Assembly (NCBI GenBank): GCA_028274465.1
Contig: CM051458.1
Coordinates: forward strand, 272,632-336,631
Length of the DNA: 64,000 nucleotides
DNA from: Plantago ovata
Taxonomy: Eukaryota; Streptophyta; Magnoliopsida; Lamiales; Plantaginaceae
Direction of reading: 5' to 3'
Shown here in pieces: positions 49,510-61,782 of the stretch. Position 1 is the first letter of the stretch. The number at the start of each line of letters is the position of its first letter. A program made the translations under genes and the position numbers. A model generated the notes under the pieces. That model was given only the letters and a program-made list of their open reading frames with translations, was not told the DNA's origin and made no database searches.

Positions 49510-50590
49510 ACTGTTTGGGTCTCAGTTTCAGTTTGACTTGTGTTAATTAACACAATACCAAAAGTCGAGTTTCACCCGACATTTCACTATTGTCTTTCTC
49601 TCTCTAGCTCTGTCATTTCTCTCTCCCCTCTCTCTACCTCCCGTCTCCTCCTCCTTATCGCCCCGTTGAGTTTTCCGGCCGTTTCTCCTCCGTTTTTAAC
49701 CCTACAACAAATCCAATTACACCATTGAACTCCTTTCTTCCCGATCTACAAATCCATCTGGTTAGATTTTCGATTTGGTTGAGGTTTTCAAACCTCAAGT
49801 TGCGCGTGGGGGCCACCTTGGAGAGACTACGGCTGCTACTTCTTGCCCGGAGGTGATTTGGTGGTGGAACATAGGAATTTTGGGGCTAGGGTTTCTGACC
49901 GGCGGAGATTGATTGGGTTTGACCTTTCCGGTCCTCTTCTCCGGCGTTTTGGTGGTCTTCTTCTTCAAGGCATTTCTGACCGGCGAAAATTTTTTGGTGG
50001 TCTTGAGATTTCTGACCGGCGATTTTTTTTAACAGCTTAAATATGTTTTCTTTTTTTTTTATTCAAAATTATTCTCATTAAAAAAGCCATTTTCAGTTTT
50101 TTTTCTCCTCGAATTAATATTTTTTTTTAGTTAACAATATTCGTAACGAAAACGTTTGGATAATATACGTTTTTTATTTTACGAAAGAAAAAATAATAAT
50201 TTGCGTTTTTTTTTCCTCCCAGAAATTAGTTTCGTAATTAAAAAAAATCGTTTTATTTTATTTTGGTCCGAAAATGACTTGATTTATTTTTATAACATTT
50301 AAAAAAATCCATATTTTATACTCATCTTCAATTAATCATCCAACTATTCATACAATAACTCCACACAATTCTCTATATATGCCAACACATTATTAAACAA
50401 ATCAAACAAACATTCCCTTACACATATCATCATTATATCTATAAAATTCTACCCCACTGCCCTCTATACTCACCCAAACTCAAGTCAAACACTCCAACCA
50501 AAACTAATTTAGCAAACCTCTTAAATAAGTTACTATTCCGACTTTGTTAATTTTAACACAATACCAAAGCCTAACCGAAACCCAAACAGT
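49510..50590. mobile_element. TIR element with a gene-like interior
   Basis: Ends ACTGTTTGGGT and ACCCAAACAGT (the right end as CCCAAACAGT) are inverted, and AACACAATACCAAA occurs near both ends in the same orientation. The left half (49590-50040) has a CT-rich leader and G+C-richer sequence with repeated TTTCTGACCGGCG, unlike the A+T-rich right half. This looks like a captured 5' leader and first exon of a plant gene; no protein domain is recognised. No target duplication is evident. Confidence 0.6.
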
Positions 50591-50859
50591 TTGTATATGT
50601 TTGTTGGAATCTTTTATGTAGGAGGGATTATGGTAGGGTTTCTTGAGAGAGTTGTTCAAAAAAACTTGTCACTAGATTTGGTTTTGTTAATTCATCTTAT
50701 TAAACAAACGTTGGCTCTCTTAATGATATAAGATTTGATCGGCCAGCACAAAAAACCATTTAAGCTATAGATCATCATTATCTGAATCATTAGAGTACTT
50801 AGAGTGAAAGACCACGGTCTTAGTTTCTAATTCTTCCTCGTGAGCGGCTTGATTCAATT

Positions 50860-51500
50860 CATGGTTTCTTAAGATGTTACCAAGCTTTGTGAAATCTAGA
50901 GTTGACAGATCATGTCCTTATTCAATAGGAAACATATTCATATTGAACCTAGGTGGGAGGGATCTTATACTTACCATCTTTTGGTTTGAGATGGACTCAC
51001 CTAACATGGTTGATTCATTGTACAGATGGATCCATGAATTTTGCAAAGTACGTTTGAATATCCTCAACCCTCATCCTTAAGTTCTCAACCTTTGTGGTGA
51101 GTAATCTTAAGTTTGGTTTGCTTGACACTCCTATCACGTTCACGCGGTGACTTTGAAGGATATCACATGCTTCTTTGGTTGAGGATGCATGTTGTACAAG
51201 TCTAAATCCATGCATGTCAATCCATGAAATAATAGCATTCACAACCTTTTCATTGTTCATTGCAGCTTGCTTTTCCTCCTAAGTAAGTTTCGTTTTGCTA
51301 ACATAAGCTTATCTCCATGAGGATATGGTGCTTTAACATGTGAAACATAGTGACTTATGCAGGCGTCCCACACACCCTAAGTCAATTGATTTAAGGTAGG
51401 TGCGCGTACTAGTCATAAAATAGGCATAGTATTGGCCACCAAGTATTGGCATCGATCCTGCCATAGTTTGGATTGCATATTGCAGCTTATTATCAAAGTC
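50860..51500 (-). mobile_element. Copia gag fossil
   Basis: The minus strand encodes a piece of Copia-type gag (UBN2-like): STKEACDILQSH then LRLLTTKVENLRMRVEDIQT. No LTR or pol is found next to it. An old, broken fragment. Confidence 0.65.
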
Positions 51501-51699
51501 CAATTACTCAATAAACGAGTTACCAACTCTTGATGCCAGTTGAAAATGTATAAAAGGGTCTAACTTGAACTTTTACTAGACATTACCAATAAAAAGGGTC
51601 TAACTTGAACTTATACCTGACATTACCAAGGTGTTTGGTCCAGTGTTAACTAAATACGTAGTACAACACCGTTGTAGAACTTACCAGGAGTTAAACAAA

Positions 51700-51942
51700 A
51701 TAAGAACAATATTCCTTAGTGGTTAATTTTTTGGTTTGAGTAGGGGTTGAGATGTTATGTTTTGGATTGGGTTAGCTGGTGATATATTGTAAGTGGTTGA
51801 GGTTATTGGTTGTGGATTGTTTCAATTTCGAATTGGTTGGTGTTCCGGAGGTGTGTCTCCGTGTATTTCAGTTGTAGTTTTGTTTCTGAGCATTTCTTAT
51901 GCTCGCTGTTTTTAATAAAAATTTTGCCGTTTAAAAAAAAAA
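51700..51942 (+). mobile_element. Short LINE 3' tail
   Basis: T/G-rich sequence ending GAGCATTTCTTATGCTC, TTTTAATAAAAATTTTGCCG and an A run, matching the 3' ends of the LINE tails at 48365-49203 and 27442-27517. Confidence 0.7.
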
Positions 51943-52999
51943 AGAATAATAAGGAGCAGAACAATAAATAACTCAAGGAAGTAAAATTCTCAAGCAATAT
52001 CTATAATGCATGACGTTCTAAAGGCGGAATTATTAGCTCGAATTTTTTGTACAAAGATGTGAAATAAAAATTGTGAAATAAAAAGACCAAGACTCAACTA
52101 GTAAGTGAAGGTGAGAAGCACCGGCTATTCTATACTTAGTAACCGGAAAAACAAAGATCTTTAATTTCTAAGTCTAGCTAGACTATAAAACTTGGGTAAA
52201 GAATACTTGCAACAATGAATAATTGTTGAAGTCGATTTCCTTGTGTTTACATAACAGTCGTGTGAGACTTATAAGGAAACTCGTCTTCATAAATAATCCA
52301 GTCTCTTAGGATCTTCTATTAATTGAGACTTAATCAGCAAGCACTTGTGAGATCTTTCTTTATCTCCAATCTTTATCAAACTCTCTTCTCTTTTTTATGT
52401 GCCATCAAGATACTCCAGATCGATTCCTGCACACAAAAAAGTAAACCAAAATCGTGGAAATATATATTTTATTACGAAAGTGCAAAACTAGTAAGTATAA
52501 ATCAAATCGACAAGTGTTCAAACAATTGTGTAATGGTGATGTACTTGGTGCTCGACAAAACCAATGTCAACACCTAGTTTTTTACACTTACATTTAGAAT
52601 ACAACTTTGTGTCAACATTATTCTTATGATTGTGCCACCTTGATAAAGTCATGCATTTGCCACATAGTCGACCAATTTTCGAAACCACCTTATTGGTCCA
52701 TACCTAAATTAACCTTATAACTCTGTCACCGTCAAAGATCGAATTCTGCACCTCTACTTTCACCACCTCAACTCCTTACCACCAAGATTTTGATATGTTG
52801 TAGTGTAATTTCTTTTCTTGTTCCCGCACTCCGTTCGCCACTTTAATGTGAATCATGGCGTTAAATCTTCTAAACCGTACTCTTCTTCATTTGTTTTGTT
52901 CAGTTTCTTGTTTATCTTTACTTGCTTTGTCTTCCTATGATGGATTTCTTCATCATTTCTTACATCTCCACTAGTGTTGTTATGCGAGGTAAGTGAGTA
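51943..52999. other. Unassigned A+T-rich DNA
   Basis: Contains a short stretch (about 52690-52790) resembling the SINE-like bodies at 37686 and 38715 (ACCTTATAACTC, GATCGAATTCTGCACCTC). No gene. Confidence 0.35.
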
Positions 53000-53490
53000 C
53001 TCCGCTCGTTGAGGCTTAAGTCCGGTTTGCTTGATAAGATTTTCGAGCTGGATTTGAACCTAAATTTATGCACGTTTTGATGTTTTTTCGGCCAGAGAAA
53101 TACTCGGCTCGGGTAGTTATAGGTTCGTCATACCACCATAATATTTATACTATAGTTCACATTTTTAAGCCCGTCAATTCATTTTGAATTGTTTATGTTT
53201 GACTTTTGTTTAATCTTTGATAACTTTATCATTTGATATGTTTATTTCTAATATGTAATCTTACATTCCTTAATCTTATAGAATCTCATTTTATATTTTC
53301 ACATTTTTATTTAGCTCCGTAAGGCTCAGGTAGGCTCGAGTTCGTTCAATCCAAATAAGCCGAGTTCGAATATGACTCGAGCTTGATCTTTTAATTACTC
53401 GACTTCTTAATGAACCGAGCCTAAGTTCAAGTCAAATATTATTTGAGAGCTCGAACAATACTCGACTCGACTTGACTTGGTTGTGTAAGA
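53000..53490. mobile_element. Degenerate relative of the TCGAGC element
   Basis: Many scattered ACTCGACTCGA and GGCTCGAGTTCG words surround an A+T-rich core, as in 35795-36220, but the ends are no longer clear. An older copy by inference. Confidence 0.4.
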
Positions 53491-54105
53491 GTAATAATCT
53501 CCACCGTTTATATGTACGTTTTGCAAATTGCAATGAAAAACAAATTTACAAAACAACTAGCTCTATTTGGAACACGACAATGGTACTCGAGTTGGTAACA
53601 AAAATATCGTTTTAGGCTGTTTTTTCAGCCGCCACGGGAATATTAAGTTTTCAGTCCAAATTCAGGTCCTGTGATTGTTATTTCAAGAGGCCAACTTTTT
53701 CTTGTTTAGACAACGTTGAATTGAACTTTACTTTTTCTAATGACTTTTACATGGTAATAAATATAGTCTTTAGTGATCGATCTGGATTTGGACTTGCAAT
53801 CGGCGGTAATGAATTAAAAAGACAATTCATCACCGAAGTCGACCCGAAGCTCACAGGTCCAATTTGGGCAACTTGGATGAATTCATGACCACTTGCTTCC
53901 CTTGTATGATTGTGCCCTTTCCTGTCCATATGTATACTTGTGATTCAGGTTTGGTGGATTCAATGCCCGGGGCGGATCTGACTTTTGGAGGCCCTGTTCG
54001 AACTCGTACGGTAGGCCTCAGACAATCGTATAACAAAACGGTGGATTAAGGAAGGAAAAAAAAAAGTACTACATAGGTGTCGAAAGACTCGAAACAATGG
54101 TATAA

Positions 54106-54106
54106 C

Positions 54107-54181
<75 letters not shown>

Positions 54182-54183
54182 GT
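54106..54183. repeat. (TAA)n microsatellite
   Basis: About 25 near-perfect AAT/TAA trinucleotides. Confidence 0.97.
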
Positions 54184-54344
54184 AAGAATATTAGAATAAA
54201 ATATATGTTAAAAATGTGAAACAGGGAAAACAAGTTAAAATATATATAAATATATTATTATATATATAGATGAGTAAGAATAAGAAATGAGCAAAATAAA
54301 TAAAAATGAAAGGAGCAAAATAAATAAAAATGAGTAAGTAAATT

Positions 54345-54440
54345 AGAGCAGAATGGTTATAATGGGACTTGAACCAAACCAATTAAAATCAAGGGACTTT
54401 AACCAACAGCTAGATCCGCTGAGCCACAATATAATTATTT
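54345..54440 (-). mobile_element. tRNA-like SINE head
   Basis: The minus strand has TGGCTCAGCGG (A-box-like), and 30-35 bases later GGTTCAAGTCCC (B-box-like). The spacing fits a tRNA-derived SINE promoter or a degenerate tRNA. No complete cloverleaf was drawn. Confidence 0.45.
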
Positions 54441-54626
54441 ACTTTTATGTATAGATACATATATATATAGGAATACTATTAATTTGGAGGCCTCAAAATT
54501 AGGAGGCCCTGTGCGGTCGAGCTGACCACACAGGGCTTTAGCCTCCACTGGATATACCAACGTGTACATTTTGTTCGACATTGATCAGTTGATTCTGTTA
54601 ACAAATGAATAATATCGGAGTTACAA

Positions 54627-54770
54627 GGGTGACCGAGTTGTAAAGGTGTTGGAGTAGCAAGAGGTCGGGGGTTCGAACCTAAGGAGGATATTTAGAGTTA
54701 TAAGGTGGTTAATGAGTAGTATATATGACTGTATGAGTACGAGTAGAGTAGAGTAGATCGATCATTTAAA
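54627..54770 (+). mobile_element. tRNA-derived SINE
   Basis: Head GGGTGACCGAGTTGTAAAGG, then the B-box GGGTTCGAACC about 25 bases later, and an A-rich end near 54765-54775. It is a different family from the copies at 37686 and 38715. Confidence 0.6.
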
Positions 54771-55268
54771 AAAATGAAATAGTATCGATTCTTACGTTAA
54801 CAAATTTACCTCAGCATGCAACTCCCACAACTTACCAGAAATGGAAAGTATTAAGGATAATATGAAGTTGGCTTTGTCCATGACCAAAGATATATACCAC
54901 AATATAATTCCAGTTCGGATCAAGTCAATTTTATCAACCCCGCATTGAAAATATTTATGCTAAAAGTCCAAAATTAGCGGCAATTGCCACTTCCAGATTT
55001 GAACCCCACATAGGAAAAATCAATCGAAGTAATGTTTCATCTTAAATTAAGTTAACGCCGCTCTATTATTTTCGTATTAATTGAACTGAATGAATCTAAA
55101 CTGATATTATTTGTAGTACAAAATACTATTAGGCAAATTTGAACTGACCATAGCATGCTACTTGATTTATGTTATGTTTTAAGTAGGATATATTATGTTG
55201 GATACTCGGTACATATAGTGATACGTGTCAGATTTAATCTGTGTGTAGTACAGTTTATTGAATTCCAG
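54771..55268. other. Intergenic DNA with a GAACTGAA fragment
   Basis: 55078-55150 matches the left arm of the fold-back element at 37290. The remainder is unassigned. Confidence 0.45.
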
Positions 55269-55289
55269 GCTCACTACAACAAATACTGG

Positions 55290-55700
55290 TTCTAGCAACC
55301 ACTTTTAGCGACGGATCGGTCGGTTGTTAAAATTAGCGACCGATCGGTCTTTTAGCAACGGATAAAGGGGCTCTAACGACGGATAATAAAATTCGTGGGA
55401 GAGCACGACCGTAAACCCTTAGAGCGTACGGGGTTTAGCGACGGATTAGCCATCGGTCGCTATTTAGCGACGGATGGACCCATCCGTCGCTACATTTGCG
55501 ACCGATGATAGCATCCGTCGCAGAGATTTAATTTATTTATTTTTTTATAATTTTTCTGGTCAACATGCTTAGCGACCGATGGTTCCATCGGTCGCTATTG
55601 TATATTTAAAAAAAAATGTTGCGACGGATGAGCGAATCAGTCGCTAAATAGCGACCGATCGCTATTTTAGCGACGGATTCGCCATCCGTCGCTAATTTTT
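55290..55700. repeat. CACTA left sub-terminal repeats
   Basis: Many copies of AGCGACGGAT or GCGACCGATC in both orientations, some paired as short palindromes such as GATGGACCCATCCGTCGC. The right-end counterpart is 61145-61465. Confidence 0.9.
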
Positions 55701-56544
55701 CTGTACATCATCGTCTTCATCGGCAGACGACGGACAGAACACACACACGCACATCGGTCTTCTCCGCGGCGAAAATTCCTCTTCCCCTATTTTCTTCATT
55801 TCTTCACCATTTCAATCAATCTTATAGTCATTTCGAAGCTCTTCCATCAAGGAACAAGTGTAGCTATTCAGTTGCGTGATTATTTCCCCATTTCTTCCGC
55901 AATAAAAGGTATATATTTCAAACCCTAACTTGTCTAAATTTTAGTATTCTTCATTTTTTTTTCAGTTCATTGAATTGTATGCATTCTACTAGTATCTATT
56001 ATGTTGTGTAGCTCAAATTAGGGGGGATGCACAAGTTTTAGTTGGTGAATTGATAGATTTGGGATGAATTGGGTATTTTATAATTGAGTTCGATTATGTT
56101 TGGTATTTGAATTGAGTTGGATTACGTAGTTAGTTTTGTTCAATTAGTGTAGTTTTGTTTCGGATATACTAATTACTAATTAGATTTGAAAATTGTATAA
56201 GTATAAAGGAAATATGAGTAAATTATTGTGTACTGTAAGTAGTTATAATAATGAAAATTGTATAATTATAATGGAAGTATAGATAAATATATGTAATTAT
56301 AGTATATTGTAAGTAGTTATTATAATGAAAATTGTATAAAATATAGATAAATATAAGTAATTATTTTTAAAAAAACGTAAGTATGAAGGAAATAACTCGA
56401 TCATAGGTAAATTTAAATTAGAAAATATTGGGAGTATATATAATGCAATGTAAAAAACTGATAATTAAAATGAATAATCGATGAAAAGATACGTTAGCCG
56501 CCGCAATGTACTAAACTTCTATTGGTCAGGTTTAGCATTCAATT

Positions 56545-58856
56545 ATGAATCCCGATCGTACTTGGATGTACAGTGGGATTGCAGATGGAATACTTTTGCC
56601 TACGTTTGTACAAGGGGTCAATGCATTTGTCGAATTTGCATTGTCAAAACCCGAGTGTTTGAGTACTGGGATGATGAAGTGTCCTTGCAACCATAAGAAA
56701 TGTAGGAACCGTAAGTACTTACCCTCTACGGTGGTTGTAGACCATTTGAAGCGTAATGGTTTTGTCCCTAAATATGAGGTGTGGAATCATCATGGTGAGG
56801 CAGTTCGTTTGTTGGGGGATTATTCCATGTTGTCGGGGAAGCGTAGGAAAAGGTAGGAGAGTAGTGCTACACCAGGTGCATGTACTCATCATGATGCCAC
56901 AGGGGACCGGATGGAAGAGATGGTCCATAACGCTGCGGGTCAGGAATTCACGGAGGGTGTTGTTAATGAGGAGCCTCCGAATGCTGAGTCACAACAGTTC
57001 TTTGACTTGTTGGAAGCGTCCAAGATGCCACTCTACCCGGGGTGCAGGATGAATGAATTGTCCTGTTTGTCTAGAATTATGAGCAACAAGGAGGGTGGTG
57101 AGAATTCAGAAAACAGCTGCAACGATTGGTTGAGTTTGATCACGGATATTGCGCCTGAAGGAAGCCTAGTTCCAACAAACTATTACCAAGCGCAGACGAA
57201 GATGAAGGCGATGGGATTGCCTATGGAGAAAATAGATTGCTGCCCGGGTATGTGTATGATCTATTGGGGGGAGGATGAAGGTTTGTTGAAATGTAAACAT
57301 TGTGGGAAGGACCGGTATAGTCGTTACAAGGAGGGCGCTGCAATGAAACGACAGAAGAAGAATCTCTCCCACAAGAAAATGTGGTACTTCCCTATAGGTC
57401 CTCGTCTGAAGAGGTTGTATGCATCAGATGCATGTGCAGATAAGATGCGTTGGCACAAGGAGAGAGTAGTCGCGGATGACCAAGAGGGTAAGATGGGTCA
57501 CCCATCAGACTCCCCGACATGGAAAGAGTTTGATGTGAAATATCCACTGTTTGCAGCCCAGTCTAGAAATGCAAGATTGGGACTTAGTACTGATGGTTTC
57601 AACCCGTTTGGGAGTGAACGGAAATATTCGTGCTGGCCAGTGATGCTTAAACCTTACAACTTGCCTCCGGGTGACTGTTTGAAAGAACCATTCATGTTCT
57701 TGACCGTGCTGGTGCCAGGGCCGGATGATCCAGGACAGAAGATAGATGTCTTCTTGCAGCCACTGATCAAGGAACTTATAGAGTTGTGGGAGGATGGTAT
57801 CCCGGCATACGATGTCTCAATAAAGACGAACTTTACCTTGAGAGCAGCACTACTCTGGACCATCAGTGATTTCCCTGCGTACCCCATGTTGTCTGGAAGG
57901 AAAACATCCGGATACAAGGCATGTCCACATTGTCTGGATGATGTTGATTCACACTATCTGCCGAAGAGTCGAAAGGAATCTTGGTTTGATTGTCATCGCA
58001 GGTTTCTAGACGATGAACACCCGTTCAGAAAGAACAAGACTCAGTTTCTTAAGAACAAAGTGGTGGTGAAGAAGGCCCCTAAAGAACTAACAAGTGCACA
58101 ACAATTTGCTATTATAGAACGCTTGGGGTACAAGAAAGTAACTGAGGCTGGGTGGGAACAGCATAACGAGAATATCAAAAGTGAGTATGGATGGAAAAAG
58201 AGATGCATCCTATGGGATTTGCCTTATTGGAGTAGTCTTCGCATACGTCATATCTTGGATGTCATGCATATTGAGAAGAACGTATTTGAGAACTGCTTCA
58301 ACACCATTTGTGAAATTCCCAACAAAACAAAGGACACGGTTAGGTCCAGGGAAGAGTTGGATATTCTATGCAGGAGGCCCGGACTGTCAAACAAGAATGC
58401 TGATGGCAAGTGGCCGAAGGCTAAATACACTTTGTCCAAAGAGGCTAGAGCGGAACTTTTTGATTGGGTGAAGTTGTTGAAGTTCCCCAGCAATTATGCT
58501 TCTAAATTTGCTCGGTGTGTGGACACGAGTAAGACAAAGATGTATGGGATGAAGAGCCACGATTGTCATGTGTTCATGGAGAGGCTCATCCCGATTGCAT
58601 TTCGCCAGCTCTTAGATAGATCGGTATGGAGTGCCTTGACCGAGTTGAGCTTGTTCTTCAAGAATCTATGCACACGGGTTGTTGAGGTTAAAGTGTTGAA
58701 GACGATGAAGGCTAACATACCGGTGATTCTGTGCAAGCTCGAGCGTATCTTTCCACCTAGCTTCTTTGATTCCATGGAACACTTGCCCATTCACCTACCA
58801 GATGAGGCGTTGCTAGCCGGACCTGTTTAGTATCGTTGGATGTATCCCTTTGAGAG
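56545..58856 (+). pseudogene. CACTA transposase: transposase-associated domain plus Tnp2
   Basis: Starts MNPDRTWMYSG, then the transposase-associated domain with the zinc-binding-like CPCNHKKCRNRKY (to about 56850). An in-frame TAG at 56854 separates it from the Tnp2 catalytic domain (LPMEKIDCCPGMCMIYWGED, HKKMWYFPIGPRLKRLY, LSGRKTSGYKACPHC, RHILDVMHIEKNVFEN). The start of DUF4218 follows (MYGMKSHDCHVFMERLIPIA, ILCKLERIFPPSFFDSMEHL). A second in-frame TAG at 58828 precedes YRWMYPFER and a good donor at 58857. The remaining 639-codon frame is otherwise open. Confidence 0.9.
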
Positions 58857-58912
58857 GTAAATATTTTAGTATCATATTTACAAACATATATGACACATAA
58901 TTGTATAGTATA

Positions 58913-59713
58913 TGTAACGCCCCAGATTTCAGAAGAAGCTTAAAAGGGTTGAGAACGCTACTCATACCAACAAGGTGCACCTTTCTTTTTGGGAATTCAA
59001 CTAGAAGAACTTCAGAGTTAAGCGTGCTTGCTCTGGAGCAATTCTAGGATGGGTGACCCACTGGGAAGTTCCCGGTGCGCGCATGAGTGAGGACAAAGTG
59101 CACGGATTAGAACCCGTGTTGGTCTGTGGGGGCCAGCATATCACCCCGGAGAGCGCCCATCAGTAACCTTGCCGGCCCGTTGGGCTGGGTCTCGGCCCGT
59201 TAGTGGGCCGGGTCGTTACAAGTGGTATCAGAGCGGGACTATCCGGAACTGCAGGAACTAAGTGCCATCCGGGGCAAAGTGCTACACCGTATTGACGGTG
59301 TGAGCCACCTCTTGAGCCTGGAGGGGCCACCTCTAGAATCCGGCACGGATGGTTGGTCTCGGGACAGCGCGCAACGAGGACGTTGCGCAATTTAAGAGGG
59401 GGTGATTGTAACGCCCCAGATTTCAGAAGAAGCTTAAAAGGGTTGAGAACGCTACTCATACCAACAAGGTGCACCTTTTTTTTCGGGAATTCAACTAGAA
59501 GAACTTCAGAGTTAAGCGTGCTTGCTCTGAAGCAATTCTAGGATGGGTAACCCACTGGGAAGTTCCCGGTGCGCGCACGAGTGAGGACAAAGTGCGCGGA
59601 TTAGAACCCGTGTTGGTCTGTGGGGCCAGCATATCACCCCGGAGAGCGCCCATCAGTAACCTTGTCGGCCCGTTGGGCTGGGTCTCGGCCCGTTAGTGGG
59701 CCGGGTCGTTACA
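58913..59713 (+). mobile_element. Cassandra TRIM retrotransposon
   Basis: LTRs 58913-59220 and 59407-59713 begin TGTAACGCCCC and end GGGTCGTTACA. The target duplication is GTATA (58908-58912 and 59714-59718). The primer site TGGTATCAGAGC (59223-59234) follows the first LTR and a purine tract (AAGAGGGGGTG) precedes the second. The internal domain is only 186 bp and non-coding, as expected for TRIMs. The LTRs differ at about eight positions, so it is moderately young. The structure looks whole. It sits in an intron of the CACTA transposase. Confidence 0.95.
59003..59085 (+). ncRNA. 5S-rRNA-like domain in the Cassandra LTR
   Basis: Within the LTR, GAACTTCAGAGTTAAGCGTG and TTCTAGGATGGGTGACC followed by CTGGGAAGTTCCCGG match the core of plant 5S rRNA, covering the A-box and C-box internal promoter regions for Pol III. 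The second LTR has the same domain at about 59496-59578. This is the defining feature of Cassandra elements. Confidence 0.9.
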
Positions 59714-59746
59714 GTATATCTAATTATGACAGACATATTATAACAG

Positions 59747-60433
59747 ATACTTAGGCAAGCTGAAGCATTATGTGAAGAACAAAGCTCAGCCTGAGGGTTC
59801 GATTGCCAATGCATACATTCGAGCAGAGACTGCAACTTTTTGCTCCTATTTCTTTGACACTGGGGTCCCTTCGAAGACATCTAGGCCGACTAGAAATGCC
59901 GACACATTTCAAGTGCAAGAGGACCATAAAGTTTCACTATCAATCTTTAAGGTTTCGGGGAGGGCGTATGGTGAAGAAAAAGTGGCATATCTGACGGATA
60001 AGGAGTACAATGCTGCACATTCGTATGTCCTTCAGAATTGTGCTGAGCTCAACCCATTCCATCTCAAGTTTACTAGGTTAGTTGCCTTCTTACGTTTTAT
60101 GATTGAATTAAAATCTTATTTTAGAGAAAATGGTAGTATTAAACCAAATATACGCATCATGTGCAGTTTCTTCAGCGCCCGTTGTGTAGAGCAAAATCCT
60201 ATATTGGCGGATGACACAATTGAGGACATGCTTAGGGAGGCCCTAGTCTCCGAATTTCTAACATGGTTCAAAGAGCATGTACAGAACCCGACCAACAAAA
60301 TAACATGTCCTTACTTAAGAGCACTAGCAAGTGGACCTGGGAGGATAAGGAGAGTCTCCTATTCACCTTGTCCTCGAGATCTCAGAAGGCCAAGGATGGA
60401 CAGTGGTTGTGTGACGACGCCACAACAATTGCG
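59747..60433 (+). pseudogene. CACTA transposase, downstream exon
   Basis: Continues DUF4218: YLGKLKHYVKNKAQPEGSIA, FCSYFF, then a C-terminal part with LRALASGPGRI. A change of frame near 60300 leads into WTWEDKESLLFTLSSRS and a donor at 60434. The usual C-terminal region beyond SGP appears lost, so an internal deletion is likely. Confidence 0.75.
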
Positions 60434-60530
60434 GTAAGTTCAACAATACATGTGTTTATTAAATACTGATGATTTCATAACTAATTAACAATATAAGTAA
60501 CACCTTATACTCTTGATTTATAATTTCAGA

Positions 60531-60892
60531 CGGCCTACGAGGACAGGATTCGTGATCAGGATCTCACTGTTGAGGAAATGAATGCCATTTTCCTCGAGGT
60601 GAATCCTCCAGACGAGAAGGGTCGTCGCTTGGGACTGGGGAGTGCAGCAGCCGTCCCTGAATTGGACTCGAGGCCGACTCGTCGTTTCCGTGTCAGTACA
60701 TCTTCAGCAGCAGCTTCCGCTCGAGAGCAGGCCCTCTTACTTCAGTTGCAGGAGAAGGATGAGGAGGTGAAGAGGTTAGCTGCGGAGCAGGCTGCGCAGA
60801 AGGCGAAGCAGGCTGCGCAGAAGGCTAAATATGGTACTATGTTTGCTGAGTTGTATGCGAAGCTGGGGATGGATCCACCTCCCTCTCCATGA
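60531..60892 (+). pseudogene. CACTA second-protein C-terminus
   Basis: After an acceptor near 60530 the frame reads AYEDRIRDQDLTVEEMNAIF, then GRRLGLGS and a heptad-like coiled coil (LQEKDEEVKRLAAEQAAQKA), ending MDPPPSP. This resembles the plant Ptta/En-Spm transposase-related C-terminal segment. Only the tail is present. Confidence 0.7.
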
Positions 60893-61476
60893 TCCCCTAT
60901 CCTTTTCGACTCTATTTACTATTTTCTACATGAATACTGTGTACACTATGATATTATTTTGGATTAGTATTGTGTACGTATGATTATTATTATATGTATG
61001 GAGGGTTTTGGTACATTTATTATGATTTTTTTGGATTATTTTTTGGTTTATTTGGTCTATAGAATTTCTGTAACATGTTGCTTAATTGAACAGGTTGTAT
61101 TTGATTTTGGTTCTCATTATTATATCTAAAAAATTAAAAAAAAAAAATAGCAACCGATGACTTCATCCGTCGCTAGGAGCTCCAGAACTCCAGCGACGGA
61201 TGACTTATCCGTCGCAAAAGGTCCCGGAGACCCAGTCTCATCCGTCGCTGGATCTCCGGTGACTTTTGCGACAGATAAGTCATCGGTTACTAAAAGTCAA
61301 CCTCATTTTCCGTCGCTAATTGGCGACGGAAAACTCATCGGTCGCTAATTCGCTAGCGACTAATGGTTTAGCGATGACGAATTTATCCGTCGCTAAAAAC
61401 ACTGATCGGTCACTAGCTATTATTAGCGACCGATCGGCATCATTTAGCGACGGATGGCGGGTTCCTTGTAGTGGCT

Positions 61477-61782
61477 AATACATACTTATATGTAGGGACC
61501 ATGTATTCCTCATTAGTTCATCAATGAAAATACTTATATCTATCAACTGTACTCACCATGTCTTTGTTATTCATTTGTTCAACGACTATCTCGCTAACTG
61601 ATGCATCGTACGTGGTTAGTAGGAAGAATTATTATCAATAATCGTTGATTCAGCAGAATACCGATAATTGACACAAATATGAGGAAACCTTATATAACTC
61701 AAAACTGAACGTAAATAATGTCTGACATGGTATTTAAATAGCATAAACATAACTTGTGCGAAAAGGAAAAGAAAACCTAACT
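61477..61782. other. Short unassigned stretch
   Basis: Between the CACTA right end and the gypsy fossil. It may belong to the latter's untranslated end, but no LTR is recognisable. Confidence 0.35.

Larger units (their letters stand above)
53970..54545. other. Repeat-like block with GGAGGCC ends
   Basis: GGAGGCCCTGT-type words occur near 53985 and 54505 around a trinucleotide microsatellite and a tRNA-like stretch. It may be a nonautonomous transposon; the structure is not clean. Confidence 0.35.
55272..61473 (+). mobile_element. CACTA (En/Spm) DNA transposon
   Basis: Terminal CACTACAA at 55272 and its complement TTGTAGTG ending at 61473, with the 3-bp target duplication GCT on both sides (55269-55271 and 61474-61476). 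Sub-terminal AGCGACGGAT/GCGACCGATCGGT words crowd both ends (55290-55700 and 61145-61465), the expected transposase-binding arrays. It encodes a Tnp2-type transposase and the tail of a second protein. About 6.2 kb including a nested Cassandra TRIM. In-frame stops and a frame change make it nonautonomous now, but the ends look intact, so it could still be mobilised in trans. Confidence 0.95.
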
